DNA of 64,000 nt from assembly GCA_028564675.1 (NCBI GenBank), contig JAOVVO010000055.1, forward strand, positions 151,441 to 215,440. The letters are read 5' to 3'. This DNA comes from Onchocerca lupi. Lineage: Eukaryota; Nematoda; Chromadorea; Rhabditida; Onchocercidae. Below, piece by piece: positions 27,279-40,600 of the stretch; within the stretch, counting starts at the first letter, position 1, and each line of letters begins with the position of its first letter. Under the pieces are notes generated by a model. That model saw only the letters and a list, made by a program, of their open reading frames with translations, was not told the origin of the DNA and ran no database searches. Both the position numbers and the translations under genes were made by a program.

Positions 27279-30114
27279 TCATCGATTCCAACAACAGCAT
27301 TTCAGTAATGCAATACATATATGAAAAGAGAATATGAACAGAGATGATTTGTACAGCTGTATGTCAACGTAATTGGCCGATTGACGATCCTCATATTCTA
27401 CATATCCATGCAATTTTACCACCCAATAAAATCCTAAAATTTGAAATTAAATTTAAAAAGCAAAACCTGTTTCAAAAGAGTTCCAAATTCATCGATCCAC
27501 TAGAAATTTTATATTAAATTATATCGAAAATATATTGCAAAACGTATATTCTAAACTTATGTCTTAAAAACTAGTGAAAATTCTAAGAATATTTGAGATC
27601 AAGCAAGATTAAAAATTATAAATGATATGTTTAAATACTAGACAAAGCAAATTTGAAACAAATCTAAATTTCATATTTAAATTTCAAAGCATCCATTAAA
27701 AAATGCAGTTTCTAATAAATGATAAAGTAAATAATTTTTTAAAAAACTTGTTATTACTCACCAATTATTCCAACAAGTAGAAGGATGAAAGTAACCAGCA
27801 AATAAACTACACAAGCTACAAAATGAAGAACCTGACAACACCATTTGCCTTCACCGATTTTCGTTGTTGTTGTATAAATACAGAAGAAAATTATACTTAG
27901 CAGGAGTTGGACGAATCCTGAAATAATTCTTCAATGAGTTAAAATTCAATTATTTATGAAGGATTCAAATAATTGGCTAAAATTAGTATGCTCTAAATTA
28001 TTTATATATGAAGATTTTCGGAATAATCTTTCACAGATATGAGAGGCTGATCGACTCGATTCCTTGCTTGCTAAGTAAATATTTCATTAGTATTCCAGGT
28101 ACTCTTCTCTTTCAGATCAAATATATTAGGTATTCTCAAGACTGACAAATTCGATGATTTGATCAGATATTCTTTCTACCAAAAAAAAAAAAAAAAAAAA
28201 AAAATTGCAATTATCCGAAATTCTATGAATAAACTTTAAATACATTGTTCTAAAAATTTAAGTGCTTGCGAGCACTGATATTTAAGTTGCCGTTATATTT
28301 AAAATTTTAAGAACGAAACATAGAAATTGTTATTTTTTATATATGTCAGTTGCATTTAGAAAGATGCGAACAAATGCTTGTATATATTTGCAAAAAAACT
28401 TGAAACATTCATCTCAAATTTCAATCGATGCAAATTAAAACGTGATTGGTTACGGTAGGAAGAATTTTTCTTTAAGTGAAATGTAAAGAAATATAATTCA
28501 TCATCAGTTTTTTCAGTGAGCATAAATACAAAATGACATTTGAAAGGCGCTTAAACAATTTTATAAAAAGCTCAGCAAATTTGATTAATAATCTTTGTTA
28601 GCTTCGGCTAAGTAGATCAAATTTTAATTCATATTATAATTTTTTAAAATTTTTGTTATATTAAAATCCCGGCATTCTTTGTGTTAATCAAATGTTTAAA
28701 CGTATTTATTACCAGTTTATTAGTCATAGTATCCGAAAAAAATTTGATGATGCGAATAAAACATATTAATAAAACCGTTAACATTGTCCTTGATGATGCT
28801 GAATGAAAGACTGCAATATTAATCCGGGATAAGTCTCATGAATTCTTAGGTAGAAATCCGAACAGAGGATCTCAAAATCCGAATTGAAATGCCTGATTTA
28901 GAGATAATAGTAATATTTACTTCTGCTATCTCGTTTCAATATTTGTTATTTCCTGTCATCTCTTCCATTTTTGTTTTTTTCTTTTATGTTATCATTGTTT
29001 TTTCTTTACTAATTTGGTAGAAGCAAATTTTATTATTTGAAAGATGAGGATCAAGATCCAACTAGGGGACTCGAAAATTCCAGTCCGAAGGATCTGAAGG
29101 ACCATGTAAATGATGTATTATTATAAATGGATAATTATATATCATACTAACGGTCATACTTCGCATACCGGCTCCCACTGGTTTATATAAATAAAAATGT
29201 AAATGTTCGTTTGTTCAAAATCGTATATCTCCAAAACTTCTTAAACACGCATTCATCCGAATGCAACGTTGTATGAAAATTTCAGATCAGTCGGTGAAGA
29301 ACTTGAAAAGCTGTGTAACAAGTAACAACGAACATTTATATTTTTATCTATATAGATTACAGCCAAGCAAATACGTTATTTTTGTCTGTAAAATTTTAAG
29401 AATTAGTAAAAAGAAAAAGTAATCTCAGTAAGCGAACCGTAGACAAATAAAATAGTTCGTATTTTTTGTGCACTTTCATGGCGTGATTCATAGCCATAAA
29501 TGGATAAATTACGGGAAAATGCAATATATACCGCGTATATGCCACAAATACTACTAATTACCATAATCGCCAACTGTTTTTTAGCCACTGAAAATGATTA
29601 AAATGTGACACTTTTATAACTATCTTTACACAAATATTTATAGATATTTTTCTGATTAGACATTTCTCGAGTCAGCACAGAAAATTCTTCAGTAATCAAA
29701 AAGTGCATAATATTTAAATAAAGAAACATTGACCGATTTCTAAATCAATTTAATCTTTCAACCTTAATTTGTTTTAGATTTGGATTCATGCATGTCTAAA
29801 ACCAATTAGTAACAGAAAAAATCATTAATTAGTAATTTATTCTTAAGAATTATATTATTTTTCCATTTAACAACTTTAATGAAAATCATTGCCAACGAAA
29901 GGAACTCACTCATTCGATGGAAAAATACCACCAAAGACATGACTACGGTATTTTCAGTTTTCTTTTTCCTGAATATTTCTGTAGATTGGTCATCCTTACT
30001 GTCAGATTTACCCTTCTTCTTCAATTTTTTTAGTTTCAAATTCGATGAGTCGTGGACTTCCATGTCAGATTCATCATCAGTGACAGAGACTGGCAATGGA
30101 GATTCCTCGTCCAT
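27279..30114 (-). CDS. unrecognised integral membrane protein with three or four hydrophobic segments
   Basis: Four exons, 30114-29910, 29587-29438, 27917-27762 and 27433-27279, join in phase to 222 codons with the stop. I do not recognise the family. The first ~60 residues are cytosolic-looking: acidic (MDEESPLPVSVTDDESDMEV) then strongly basic (LKLKKLKKKGKSDSKDD). Hydrophobic segments follow: LAIMVISSICGIYAVYIAF (about residues 74-92), IRTILFVYGGFVQLLLSIIF (about 114-133), and VLHFVACVVYLLVTFILLLV running into GIIGFYWVV. A short tail segment (SLFIFSFHICIALLKCCCW) could be a fourth. The segment after the third, KLHGYVEYEDRQSANYVDIQ, is hydrophilic. A splice acceptor (CACTTGCAG) lies just upstream of the ATG, consistent with a 5'UTR exon or trans-splicing. 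Layout recalls small tetraspan worm proteins, but nothing in the sequence fixes a function. Confidence 0.72.
29184..29355 (+). mobile_element. short inverted-repeat element (MITE-like), copy 1
   Basis: About 170 bp bounded by inverted ends: ATAAATAAAAATGTAAATGT on the left, and its near-complement (ACATTTATATTTTTATCTAT region) on the right. The core holds CGAATGCAACGTTGTATGAA and TCGGTGAAGAACTT, shared with copies near 39.9 kb and 59.8 kb. It lies in the intron between exons 2 and 3 of the 27279-30114 membrane protein gene. No coding capacity. Confidence 0.65.
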
Positions 30115-33100
30115 ATAAAGTGTTAAAATCTGCAAGTGAAAGCAAATATGAAATGAGCAGAAATTTGATATGCCAAAATCTTAATTAATTGACGACAGCA
30201 AATATGAATTCAATCAGAAAGCTAAAAAAAAGTCATATGTTAATAAAAAATTAGGAAATCAGTCCTAGTATCAGAATAATGCTCCGAGCAAGCAATGTTT
30301 ATGGAAATCTCATTCCGCCGTAAGCTCCCATCCTTAATATATGAAAAGTAGTATAAAGCAGGGAAAAGAATATCTTCATCACATGGAAATAATAAGTTTG
30401 AATTCAATTTCAAGAAATAATCGCCTAAAAATGACTGCCTGAAAGTCGAGTATAGTGCAATGAATAGATGCTGAAATGCTCAATCATTCATTAACTAATT
30501 ATCAAACTTATTGTTTTGTTTACATCTGAAAGTGCAGTCCCCTTTCGTCACTTTAACCAACTGATTCATCAGAAGTGACAAAAAATTTTTTTCATTCCGA
30601 TCACTGCAGTGGAAGACGTCATATTTTACTTTAAAATATCGCCTTTTTATACTGTCAATTTTCAAATAATTTCCTACTAATTAAAATCTCGATTAATTAA
30701 CAAAAAGTATTAATCAAACTTATTGTAAATGACCTCTTCAGCTCCCGCTAGTACTGCAATGTCTGCTTTTCTCCGATTCTTACTTCCGCCACTAGGATGG
30801 ATGCAGCATCTTCCAACTGATTATAACATGAATGAAAAACTTTCGTTGTGTTTAGCGGGAGTATGTCTAAGTTTTAATTTAAATTCGTTCCTTTTTAAAT
30901 ATGAATAGAAACTAAAAACACTTAAAAAAATATAGAAAATTGATAATCAAAAATGAATTACTCAACAAATTTTTAAAACTGACTGATTAATAGACAAAAT
31001 TTAGAGAAACTACTAAAATATACCTTCCTATTGCTCTTCTCATCATTTGTTCCTTTTGTCTAAACTTTGATTCAAAGTTTTACTTCCCACTGGTTTTTGT
31101 CAACATATCCGATTAGTCTTATATTTTGAGCTTTTCAATTTTGGTTTTAAAAAATAGTTTCTCTCTCTATCCCTTTAATAGTGAAAGACTTACTAAATAA
31201 GTTTTTGTAAAATGATACAAATTCAACATTTTAATGATATTTGTTATGATCTTTCAATCTCACTAAAATGGGACAGAATTTAGAAGTCATCATACTTCAC
31301 TTTTTTTAGTTTTGGATAATTAAATCCTAGATGGCACTCTCAGAGAAAAAAAATAATAATAATTTAATAATGTCCAAATTACTATCTTCCGTAAAACGAA
31401 TATGGTTTACTTTAAAATGCGACCGAACTGTTTTGCAATTATTACTCTTAGCCTTCAATCTCATTAAGACATCAAAATTTTAACTTGAATGCCTGAAGAT
31501 TAAAATCTTTATGCTGTGTATTTTTGAATGCATATGAATAAGAAATTAAAGTGAGAGAATAAAAATTTGGCAGGAACATTTGATTTCTGAACTATCGAAT
31601 CAATTAATTTTATGAAAAAAAAAAATGTAATCAGTACATGCACATTTATAAATAATCGCATAATTTTAATTTCAAGCATGCATTGCAATTAAGTGGTATA
31701 ATAATAAGAACAAATTCCGCATAGGTGGCATCAGATGATAAAGTGATGAGAAGAAGGGAAAAATATGAAAAAAGGTACAAAGAGCACAAAAGTGAAGAAG
31801 ATGGATCACAGACTGATAAAACTTTTTTGACGAATAGTACCGTTGAATCGATGGATCACTTAGTTTTAAACATCCAGCTTATTGTTTTCTTTAATTGAAA
31901 TGAAATCTTCCCACATGGCCTATCGATCATTTGAGATAGATCAAGCTCAAATTCTCAAAATTTTTGGAATTGACTTGAAAGAAGACTGAGCATTTTAGGT
32001 AACAAATCGAAGACTTAAAATAAATTTACATTTACTTTTCAGCAGATTTTTATGGCTAACATATTAATTTACTGAAATATTGATTTTTCATGAAGCTCGA
32101 CTCTAATTATTGTTTTTTACGAGGAAATGTTGTCGAATATTACATGCGACAGTTCTTGATTGGTTAAGATGATAAATTGTTAGCTTTTCGATTCAAATTG
32201 GAATGGCAAGAAAATAAAATATAAGGTAAAGGAAGAAGGAGTGGCATGGTAGCTAAACTTCCCATTTTATGCATCCTTGTTTTGAGATTTCGCGAATTAG
32301 CAAAGTTTTCACTTTTTTTTTAAAAATTTATTTTAAGAAACAGAAGCCGAAAAATTTTGTATTCATTGTTCCTCAAGCTTGCTCGAGCATAACTTTCCTG
32401 ATGGCAAATAATGCTAACAACTGTCATTTAATTAATAAATAGGTGAACAAATATTTCCACCGAGTATTACACTGTTTGTCACTTTCAGAAACTACGAGAT
32501 TTGGTATTTGCAAAGGTGACTTGTAAGAAGTAGATTAAAAATATTGAATTTATTGAAAACTTTTCCCGAAAAAGATAGTGAAGTTGCCAAGCAAAGAAAA
32601 AAATATCTCTCAAGAATAGCATATACTTGATAGACCAAACTACGTGGCAAATTGTGGAATTTTCTAATGACATGATGGTTTGCTTCGAAATTCTAATTTT
32701 TGCATTTGAAAAGCCAATCTGTTTTCTCTTCTTTTTTCTGATTCATCCGGATGCTTTTGGGAGGGAAAAAAGAAAAGTTTCGAAATCTTTGTAATTGCTT
32801 GTTTTCCTTTTTTTACAGTCTGACTTCAATGGTGATTTCCATCTATTCATCCGTCCGGAACGTGTCATTTTTTTTTTTTTGAAACAACTGGAAGTTGTTT
32901 TCAAAAATGTTTTCAAATGGATTCTTTGAAAAAAATTGAAGTCTTTCTCATTGAAATGCAAGATTTATAATGATTTATAGAACTAATGGAAAAGTTCTTT
33001 AGATGCTGTTTTAAAGTTGTGACATGGCTTCTAAAATGATGGTTTATTTCATGTTATCACTGTATTTATAATTTACGTAAAATAAAACTTCGTTAAATGG

Positions 33101-36100
33101 ATTTTTCTTATCTTTATTAAATGGATTTTGTCATAAACAAATACCCATCAGTCTGGATAATTTCTCCGAGATAATTTCTCAGTTACTGATTAATTCCATC
33201 ACTATTCGAAAATTTATGTTAGAAAAAAAAAAACAATGAAATCAAATACTTAAATCCAAGCAAGAGAATGATAAACAATGGGCAAATTTGATAAATGAGT
33301 GCAATAAATGGTATTAGTGATCTTGAGTTTATATCAAAAACAGAATATTTTTTTTTTCCAAGTTTTCGAATTTTAATGAAATTAATCAGCAGTTGCTTCT
33401 CCAAAAACAACATATTAATTAAGGAATATTTATTCAAGACAAAATCTATCTAACAAATATACTTTCAAGACTGAGAGAACTATGCAGTAGCATTGATAGC
33501 TGAAACTATCAAGATATCAATCAGAGCGTAAGGATGAGTTGTCATGATATTTTCAGAGCATAAAGATCGATAAGATTTTAAAAATCAGCTAAGTGAAGGA
33601 ATATCAATAGTGCAAAAGTTCGAAATTTTAAAGTGATCAACTATAAGCAATACAATCTTTTTGTATTACACAGATGGAATTCTAGAAAATATCAGAATGA
33701 CAGCAAATTCCAACTTGCAACTTACAAAAAAGCATGCTATAAAATTCTAAAATACAACAAAGGCACGTTATAGAATCGGTAACATAAGAAATGAATGATA
33801 AAAGTTTTCTAGAAATTTTAACTTCGTAAATTGTTCCGGTTTAAATAAATTAAATGATTTGTAAGATTCGAATTTTTTTGAATTTTGATTTTTAAATTCT
33901 ATTATTTAACACTGGAGAAAATTTTGTAATTCAAGTTTTATGAAGTTAATTAAGAAAAAATAGTGAAAATTTTAATTACTTTTTCATTACTTTTCTCACT
34001 ACTTTTCACTACGTTTTAAAAAAATAAGCAAAAAGAGGATCAATATTATTGGAGACGAAAAATGGAAAAATTAATAAAAACTTAAGGAATGTAAGCTTTT
34101 TTCAAATATAAAAGTTAGATTTCATTATTTTCTCCCATTCATTACTTTCTCTCCCATTATAATTAAGATTGTAGCGAGAGAGGAATGCGAATGACTTTGT
34201 AAATTTATTTCCATTCTTTTTTAGATTATAATTCTATCCAATGAACACATCTCTGAATAAAATGAAAGATTCAATAATAACTTCGTTGAAATTAATTTAT
34301 TTTACTTCGCTTCCTTACGTTTTAATATTGCTTTGCAAGAAGAAGAAGAAAATGTTTCGTTCATTGAATGATAAACGAAACGAAGAAAAAGAAAAAGTGA
34401 TAAGATCAATTTGACCTATCAGCTATCTTCTCATTGAATAATGAAGGCTGTAACGTCTAACAAGCATTGTATAACTATTCTTTTGTCTCCTTTAACCCAT
34501 TGTTATCACAGAAAACAGATTTAACAAAGATTTCAAATTTGAAAAAACAAAAAAAAAAAAGATGACAAATCATTTAGAACCGAAATGGATTGATGGAAAA
34601 TGAAATATTCAAAAGTATATTAATAGATTTATAGCACTGTTCACTTCCACATTATAGTATAAAACTTTTCAATTGATGAATAATTGAGTATGATTCAGAA
34701 TATTCAAAAATATTCGATGTAAGACATAGTAGCATGACGAGTCGTTGTAAATCTTACCCTATTCAGCTAATTCAGAAAGAAGATTTGGAATTTCTCGAGT
34801 TTGAGAAAATGAATTTGAGCTGACTCAAATTTTAATTGAATTAATTTCGGTCAGCTGAAAATACAACAGAAAATTTTTCGAAATTCCAAATTTGATGGAA
34901 ATATCATAAACCATATCAAAATATCACGGAACATCACAAATTCTGAATCATAAAATTCGAAGTGAAAAGCAATTTAAAATGTGATTCAACTCAACAAATG
35001 AAAAAATGGCGGAATTTTTCAAATATTCATTTGTAGAACATGATTTCTAATGATGTTTTCATGATTGCTTTTCACTTCGAACCAATTATCTTTGTGTTAT
35101 TTATTTAACAATTTAGCGTTGATTTGAATACTTAAATAAATGATATTTTTGGAAAAGTTATGCGAAAAAAATTTAAAAATAATCATGAAAAATTTGATCT
35201 GCAACAAAAAGAAATCAAAAATGATGTTATTTAAAATTATAGATCGAATTGATTGAAAAGATAAATACTCAAACCATTTTTTTACACTTTTATCACCTAA
35301 GCTGCATTCATTTCGAAAATTAAATTCAAGTGAAACTTTATGTAAATTCACTTAATTCGAGTAATAAGTAATCAAAAACATTTCTTAATTAAAAATTTCC
35401 TAAAATTTGTGAAAAATTACTTACTATGATCCAAACTTCGTTTCAAAATATTTACTATATAGACTTTCAGAAGCATCCTTGCAACTAAACAGATCAATCG
35501 AAAAGCCTTCTCAGCTTTAATTTCTTTTAAATAATATTTTAAATGGTGGTTGAATCATTTTCTTCCGGTTCACATTCGCTATAATAGCATCTAGCCCTCA
35601 ATCTTTTCTAAAAGAAAATTAAAACAAAATAAGAAAAACATTCGGAAAAATTTTTTCGAATACCAATGAAATCATTTAAGTAATGACTATTTTTAATACA
35701 AGATTTTAAATTCATTTTTGGCTGTAAATAAAAAAATTATTATAGCCAAGAAGCAATAGATTGAATCATTTAACAGGCCAACTTCACCAGGCCTTCATCG
35801 TTTTGTCTATTTTTAAGAACCATTAGAAGTCATAAGTGGGCATGCATTGATTGAATCTCGACTGTTTTTATTTGAGTTATTTTATCAGATTTTAAATTAC
35901 TTTGGGCATTATTGAAAAAAATTAATTTTTTTTTTCCAAACATACAGACAACATCGTTCGGTCCATGATGAAGAGGAACTTAGAAATGAATTGATTACAT
36001 TATATTCGAGCCAATTGAATTATTTCTTAAAAGCCAAGAAAAGTAGAATGACGACCAAACGAAATGAAAAAAGTTTGAAAGGATGACATGAGTTCTTTCA

Positions 36101-37665
36101 TGGAGACAATACTGAAATAAACTCGTGGATTTATACGGCAAAAGCCAAGTAAAGAAAATGCTTTTTTATTCATTGTCGATAGAAATTCAATTTGAATTAA
36201 TACTATCAATTCAATGTCGAAACAATTCCGAATTTTCAACTAAAAATAAAACAAATAGATTGAGTAGAGTATGTGAATCAATGGTGAAAGGTCAAAAGCA
36301 CCGACCAAGTTTAAAATCAGTGATAAAATTAGTGATATCGTATAATAAGTAGCAAAATATGACAAAACGATGCATTCAAATATTTATACAAATGTGTAAC
36401 TTGAAAAAAATATGCATAATTGTTGATAATAAAGGCGCCGAATAAGCGAAATAGTATGGAAAATAAAGAAAGGACAGAGTAGTAATAACAAAAAATGGAA
36501 TAAAAATTGGTGAATATTATTAAATATGAAAAAGCACCAAAAATATTCACTGAAATAATATGGCATCGAAAATTTCTAATATACAAAATGGCCACAGTTA
36601 GTTCAAATTCTTAATTTCACAACTCAATAATTTTTACAAAAATCAACTTAATAATGACATGTTGCAATATATTGAATAATTTATACTCAATGAATGTAAA
36701 TATAAAATGGGATGGTAACGAATTGAGCAAAAAAAAAAAAAAAAAAAAGAAAACGAATATGATTGAAATTGGAGAACTCAATTTTTTCTTTCAAATTAAA
36801 AATGGTTCAATTCGAAAAGTAAAAACGAAAAATTAAAGTTTTATCGAGGAATTTTTCATTAATTAGTTTCATAAAGATGTTCAAAAGCATAAATCAAAAT
36901 GTATTCAATCACTAGAAAGCACATAATTCATCAAAATTATTCAGCTGACTTCAAAAAAATAATAGATTCCCAATAATCTTCTTCCTTTAAAACGATTTAA
37001 AGGAGTAGCTAAGATCCCCAACTTTTTTTATTTTTCGATCTTTATTTAAAAGCAAAATAAAAGGTGCGAACATTTTTTGAATTAAGAAAGTAGTAATTAA
37101 AATTAAAAACTCAAATTAGAAAAATTGAAAATTAAAATTATATAAATAGCACCTTGGAACCAACCTAATTGGTGAGCTGCATTATACAAATAATTTTTTA
37201 AAAAAAGTAAAAAGAAAAACTAAACTCACGGTGATCAATCATATAATATGTAAAAAGCGACAAAAATCCGAAAATTTTAGTGATAATGATTTTTTTGGGA
37301 AATTATTTGAGAACTTTAGAAAATGACTGCAAGCTTTAAGTTTATGAATTCGTTTCTGAAATTTCCTTCAAAATGCAAAAATTTAACGAAAAAAAGAATC
37401 AACAAAAATACAATCACCAATAAATAAACAGTATGATCAAAACAATTAAAATTAACGAATGTCAACCCGTGTGCATAAAATTACCCATTTCAAGAAGTAT
37501 AAGGAATAAAGAAACCGGTATCTCTTACTTTCACCTTCTTTCCTTGAAGAAAATTGGATGTTGGATCATCGCGATCAAAGATTTGCAAATTTAATGATAA
37601 ATTCTTGCTAGAACTTGAAAAGATGTCTCTTAAAAGTGGCATACGAACTTAGAATTAGAATAATT
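30115..37665. other. gene-poor stretch, no supported gene
   Basis: About 7.5 kb of AT-rich sequence between the membrane protein start and the integrin stop codon. Open frames (for example 33219-33437 minus, 36125-36352 plus, 36329-36595 minus) overlap each other on opposite strands, are low in complexity and have no domain. A 59-codon plus-strand frame starts at 30729 (MTSSAPASTAMSAFLRFLLP) in a slightly GC-richer patch; it has no second exon I can join. Poly-A/T runs are frequent. Confidence 0.5.
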
Positions 37666-40600
37666 CTATGCCTCACTTGTCTCCTCCCGTCGAAATTGAT
37701 ATTCCGCCTGATAGAGTGTTGGATGATGTGGGCGATTTCGTTTGAAGAATCCACATTTCCAGAAAATGAGTATTAAAATGAATAAAATGAATAAACCCAG
37801 AAGAGCAGCTATGGCGATTACCCACCACGGAATTGGTGCTGTTTCCAGAATTGCTGGCCGATCCGGATATGCATGAGTTGATGCAGATGCAAAATTGTTT
37901 TCTGTATTTCTCTCTTCGATGCCTTGTTCTTGATCCAAAATTAAACGTCCGGATGATGAAATTTCGACATATGTTATGTCATAATAATCCTAAAAATAAA
38001 TAGTATTGAAGAAGAGCAACATTGATTGATTGCTGGAAACATCTGGGTGATAGGTTGCTTGCAGCGCTTATTCCAATGCATAGATTGAATTTTCGAATTT
38101 CATATTATCTATCATGAAATTTTAGATTTTTTTTCATATTTAAATGATTCCAATATTAAATGATAGCAATACTAATTGATTTCATTTCTTCATTAGAGAA
38201 ATTAAGAAGCATACTTCAACAAAAGTGGCATTCCATAATCGAGATCGAAAATCTATCACCGCAGCAGCATCAACATCCAGAAAATCAAAATGACATGTGA
38301 CAGTGAAGCACTTTGCTGTTTTGTCAACACAATTCTGAAAATGTTTTCTTGTTCTTAAATTTGTACAATTTTGGGATTATCCATGAGATTCTATTTTATA
38401 TTTCATATTCATTCTTTTTATGATCTTTCTATTTATTCTCCTGGAGAAAATAAAACTTTTTCGCTTTTCAAATGAAAACAGTTGTTCGCAATGTTTATCT
38501 AGTCACGCATCTTAAATATTCTGAACTCTTTTTTGAAAAAAAGAAACCTATTTTTAAATCAAAATTTCAATTGAAAAGTACTTCTAAAGTTCAGCAAATC
38601 CTCCTGGAAGACCTATGAACTCATTCTCGGCAAAGAGACCAAAAATAATTCGAACAAACAAAAAAACTCACCACTTTAACAATTTCAACTTCTTCGCCTG
38701 ATTTTTCCCGAACTCTTGTCGATTTTATTCGAAGTTCTCGAGATGGCCTCTTTTCACGCTGCTCTTTAACTGTTCGCTGAAAAGAATTTCAACATTACTA
38801 ATATTTCGAGAACGTTCTTTTAGGACAAGCAACTTTGCTTTTGCCCTCTTTCGATCCTTAATACTCATGCCTGATTCGATTCAGTGAAATATTTCTCTAA
38901 CGAATCGGAAACGAAAGAACTAAATAAAAAAGAAAGAAATCAGAGGAGAGGAAAATTATTGCAATCATTGCTATTTTCTATACTCTAATTTAGAAATTTC
39001 CTAATAAAACTTAAGAATTAATAAGGGAAATCCTTCATCCAACTTAAAGTATCATTATTTTTTCTTATATTGTTAGATCAAACGATCTATATTTCATCAA
39101 TCAAACTGTGATCTAAATATTGGCGAAATGAACTCCCTTCTTACAGAGAATGTGAATTAAATGTACTGTTTTTTCCATCGTGATATTTTTTTTGTAAGAA
39201 ATTATATGGCCGTGAATGACCTTTAGATGAGAAAGAAGAGGTCAGAAAGAAGAGATATTGTATGGTCTGTGCAGTAATGTAGTCGTGATGATATGATAAT
39301 CATAAATACAAAGGTCAATAATTGCAAAGAGTAATTTTCAATTATTAATAATAAGCTGAGTTATGAAGTGCGCTGTGTTTGACCTTGTAGATAGTGTTCC
39401 AGGCTTACCTTAACCCGATTCAGACCATGGTTGGCTTCATTTTGAAGATCTTCTTGATTTATATTATTATCAGTATTCTCTTCTCCATAATAATGTTCAT
39501 TTCCGGTTTCTAAGAGAAGTTTCAGCTGTAACGGATTAATCCATTCATGTGGTAAAATCATCGCACATTGTTTGATATCTTTACTGTCATCAGTATTAGT
39601 TAGTTGCATTGTTGGTGCCTCCATAAGATATAGTGCCCATTTACCTGTCGCAAAAACACTTGCTACCTGATAAGGCCATTCAACCTGAAATCTAATTTCA
39701 ATTCTAAATTTGATTTTTGAAATTAGACATTTTATTTAAAAACTAGCTAGACACGGACAGGTTCAGCCAGGCGTTTTTGCGTGGCCAACTCCCGTTAAAT
39801 GCAGAGAGCAGGCATGGTCGATTAATTCAGTCCGCCCACTTACTTTTACTTGTCGCAGGTGGTGATAGGTAAAAAAGCACACAAAAAAGTTTATCTAAAT
39901 AAAAACACGCGCATATTCGGATGCAACTTTATAATAAAATTTCAAAGCAATCGGTGAAAAGCTTTCGGAGATTTAAGGTAATATGGGATATTTACATTTT
40001 CATTCATTTAGATTTAAAAAGTAAAAGATCTTATAAAATTAAATCTTTAAAAATGCTGCTGATATTCACGACCTGAAGAGTGACATTTGACACAGACCAA
40101 GGTCCTTTATTTGTTACAGTATATGTATGCACAACAAGTGGTCCGATATCTGCATCAAATTCCATCTCTGATTCGCCTTTCATTTCGCCACCGTACCTGA
40201 GTTTTATGACACAGTAATTTTAGTTTTAATTTTAATATTAATTTCCAATAAAAGTTAATTACCTATTCGTTCAAATGAATAAAACGAAATATCTTTGACC
40301 TATGCAAAATGCAGAATCCCAATGAATTAATTAATTTCATCTATGCTCTATACCACATAAGATTTGTTCTGTATATTTTGAATCATATGGCGCATTTCTA
40401 ATGATCTAAATTTTCAGAATTATAAGATTATTACAACATATGACTAATTGATTAACAAATGGATAAATATTAAATTTTTATTTGAATACAGAACAAAATT
40501 AATTATTTAATTGAAAAAATTTGCTTATCATAACATAATGTTTCAATTTTCTTTTTTAAATTCAACTTTGAAGTTCATTTCCAACTGATTCAACTTTTCT

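Noticed and set aside
30115..37665. Several 60-90 codon open frames in the gene-poor stretch
   Set aside because: They overlap on opposite strands, are low in complexity, and lack domains or matched splice sites.
39361..39408. Read-through of integrin exon 39684-39409 to a stop at 39361
   Set aside because: The GTAAGC donor after AATCGGGTTAAG joins in phase to the following exons that encode the stalk, helix and tail; read-through would delete them.
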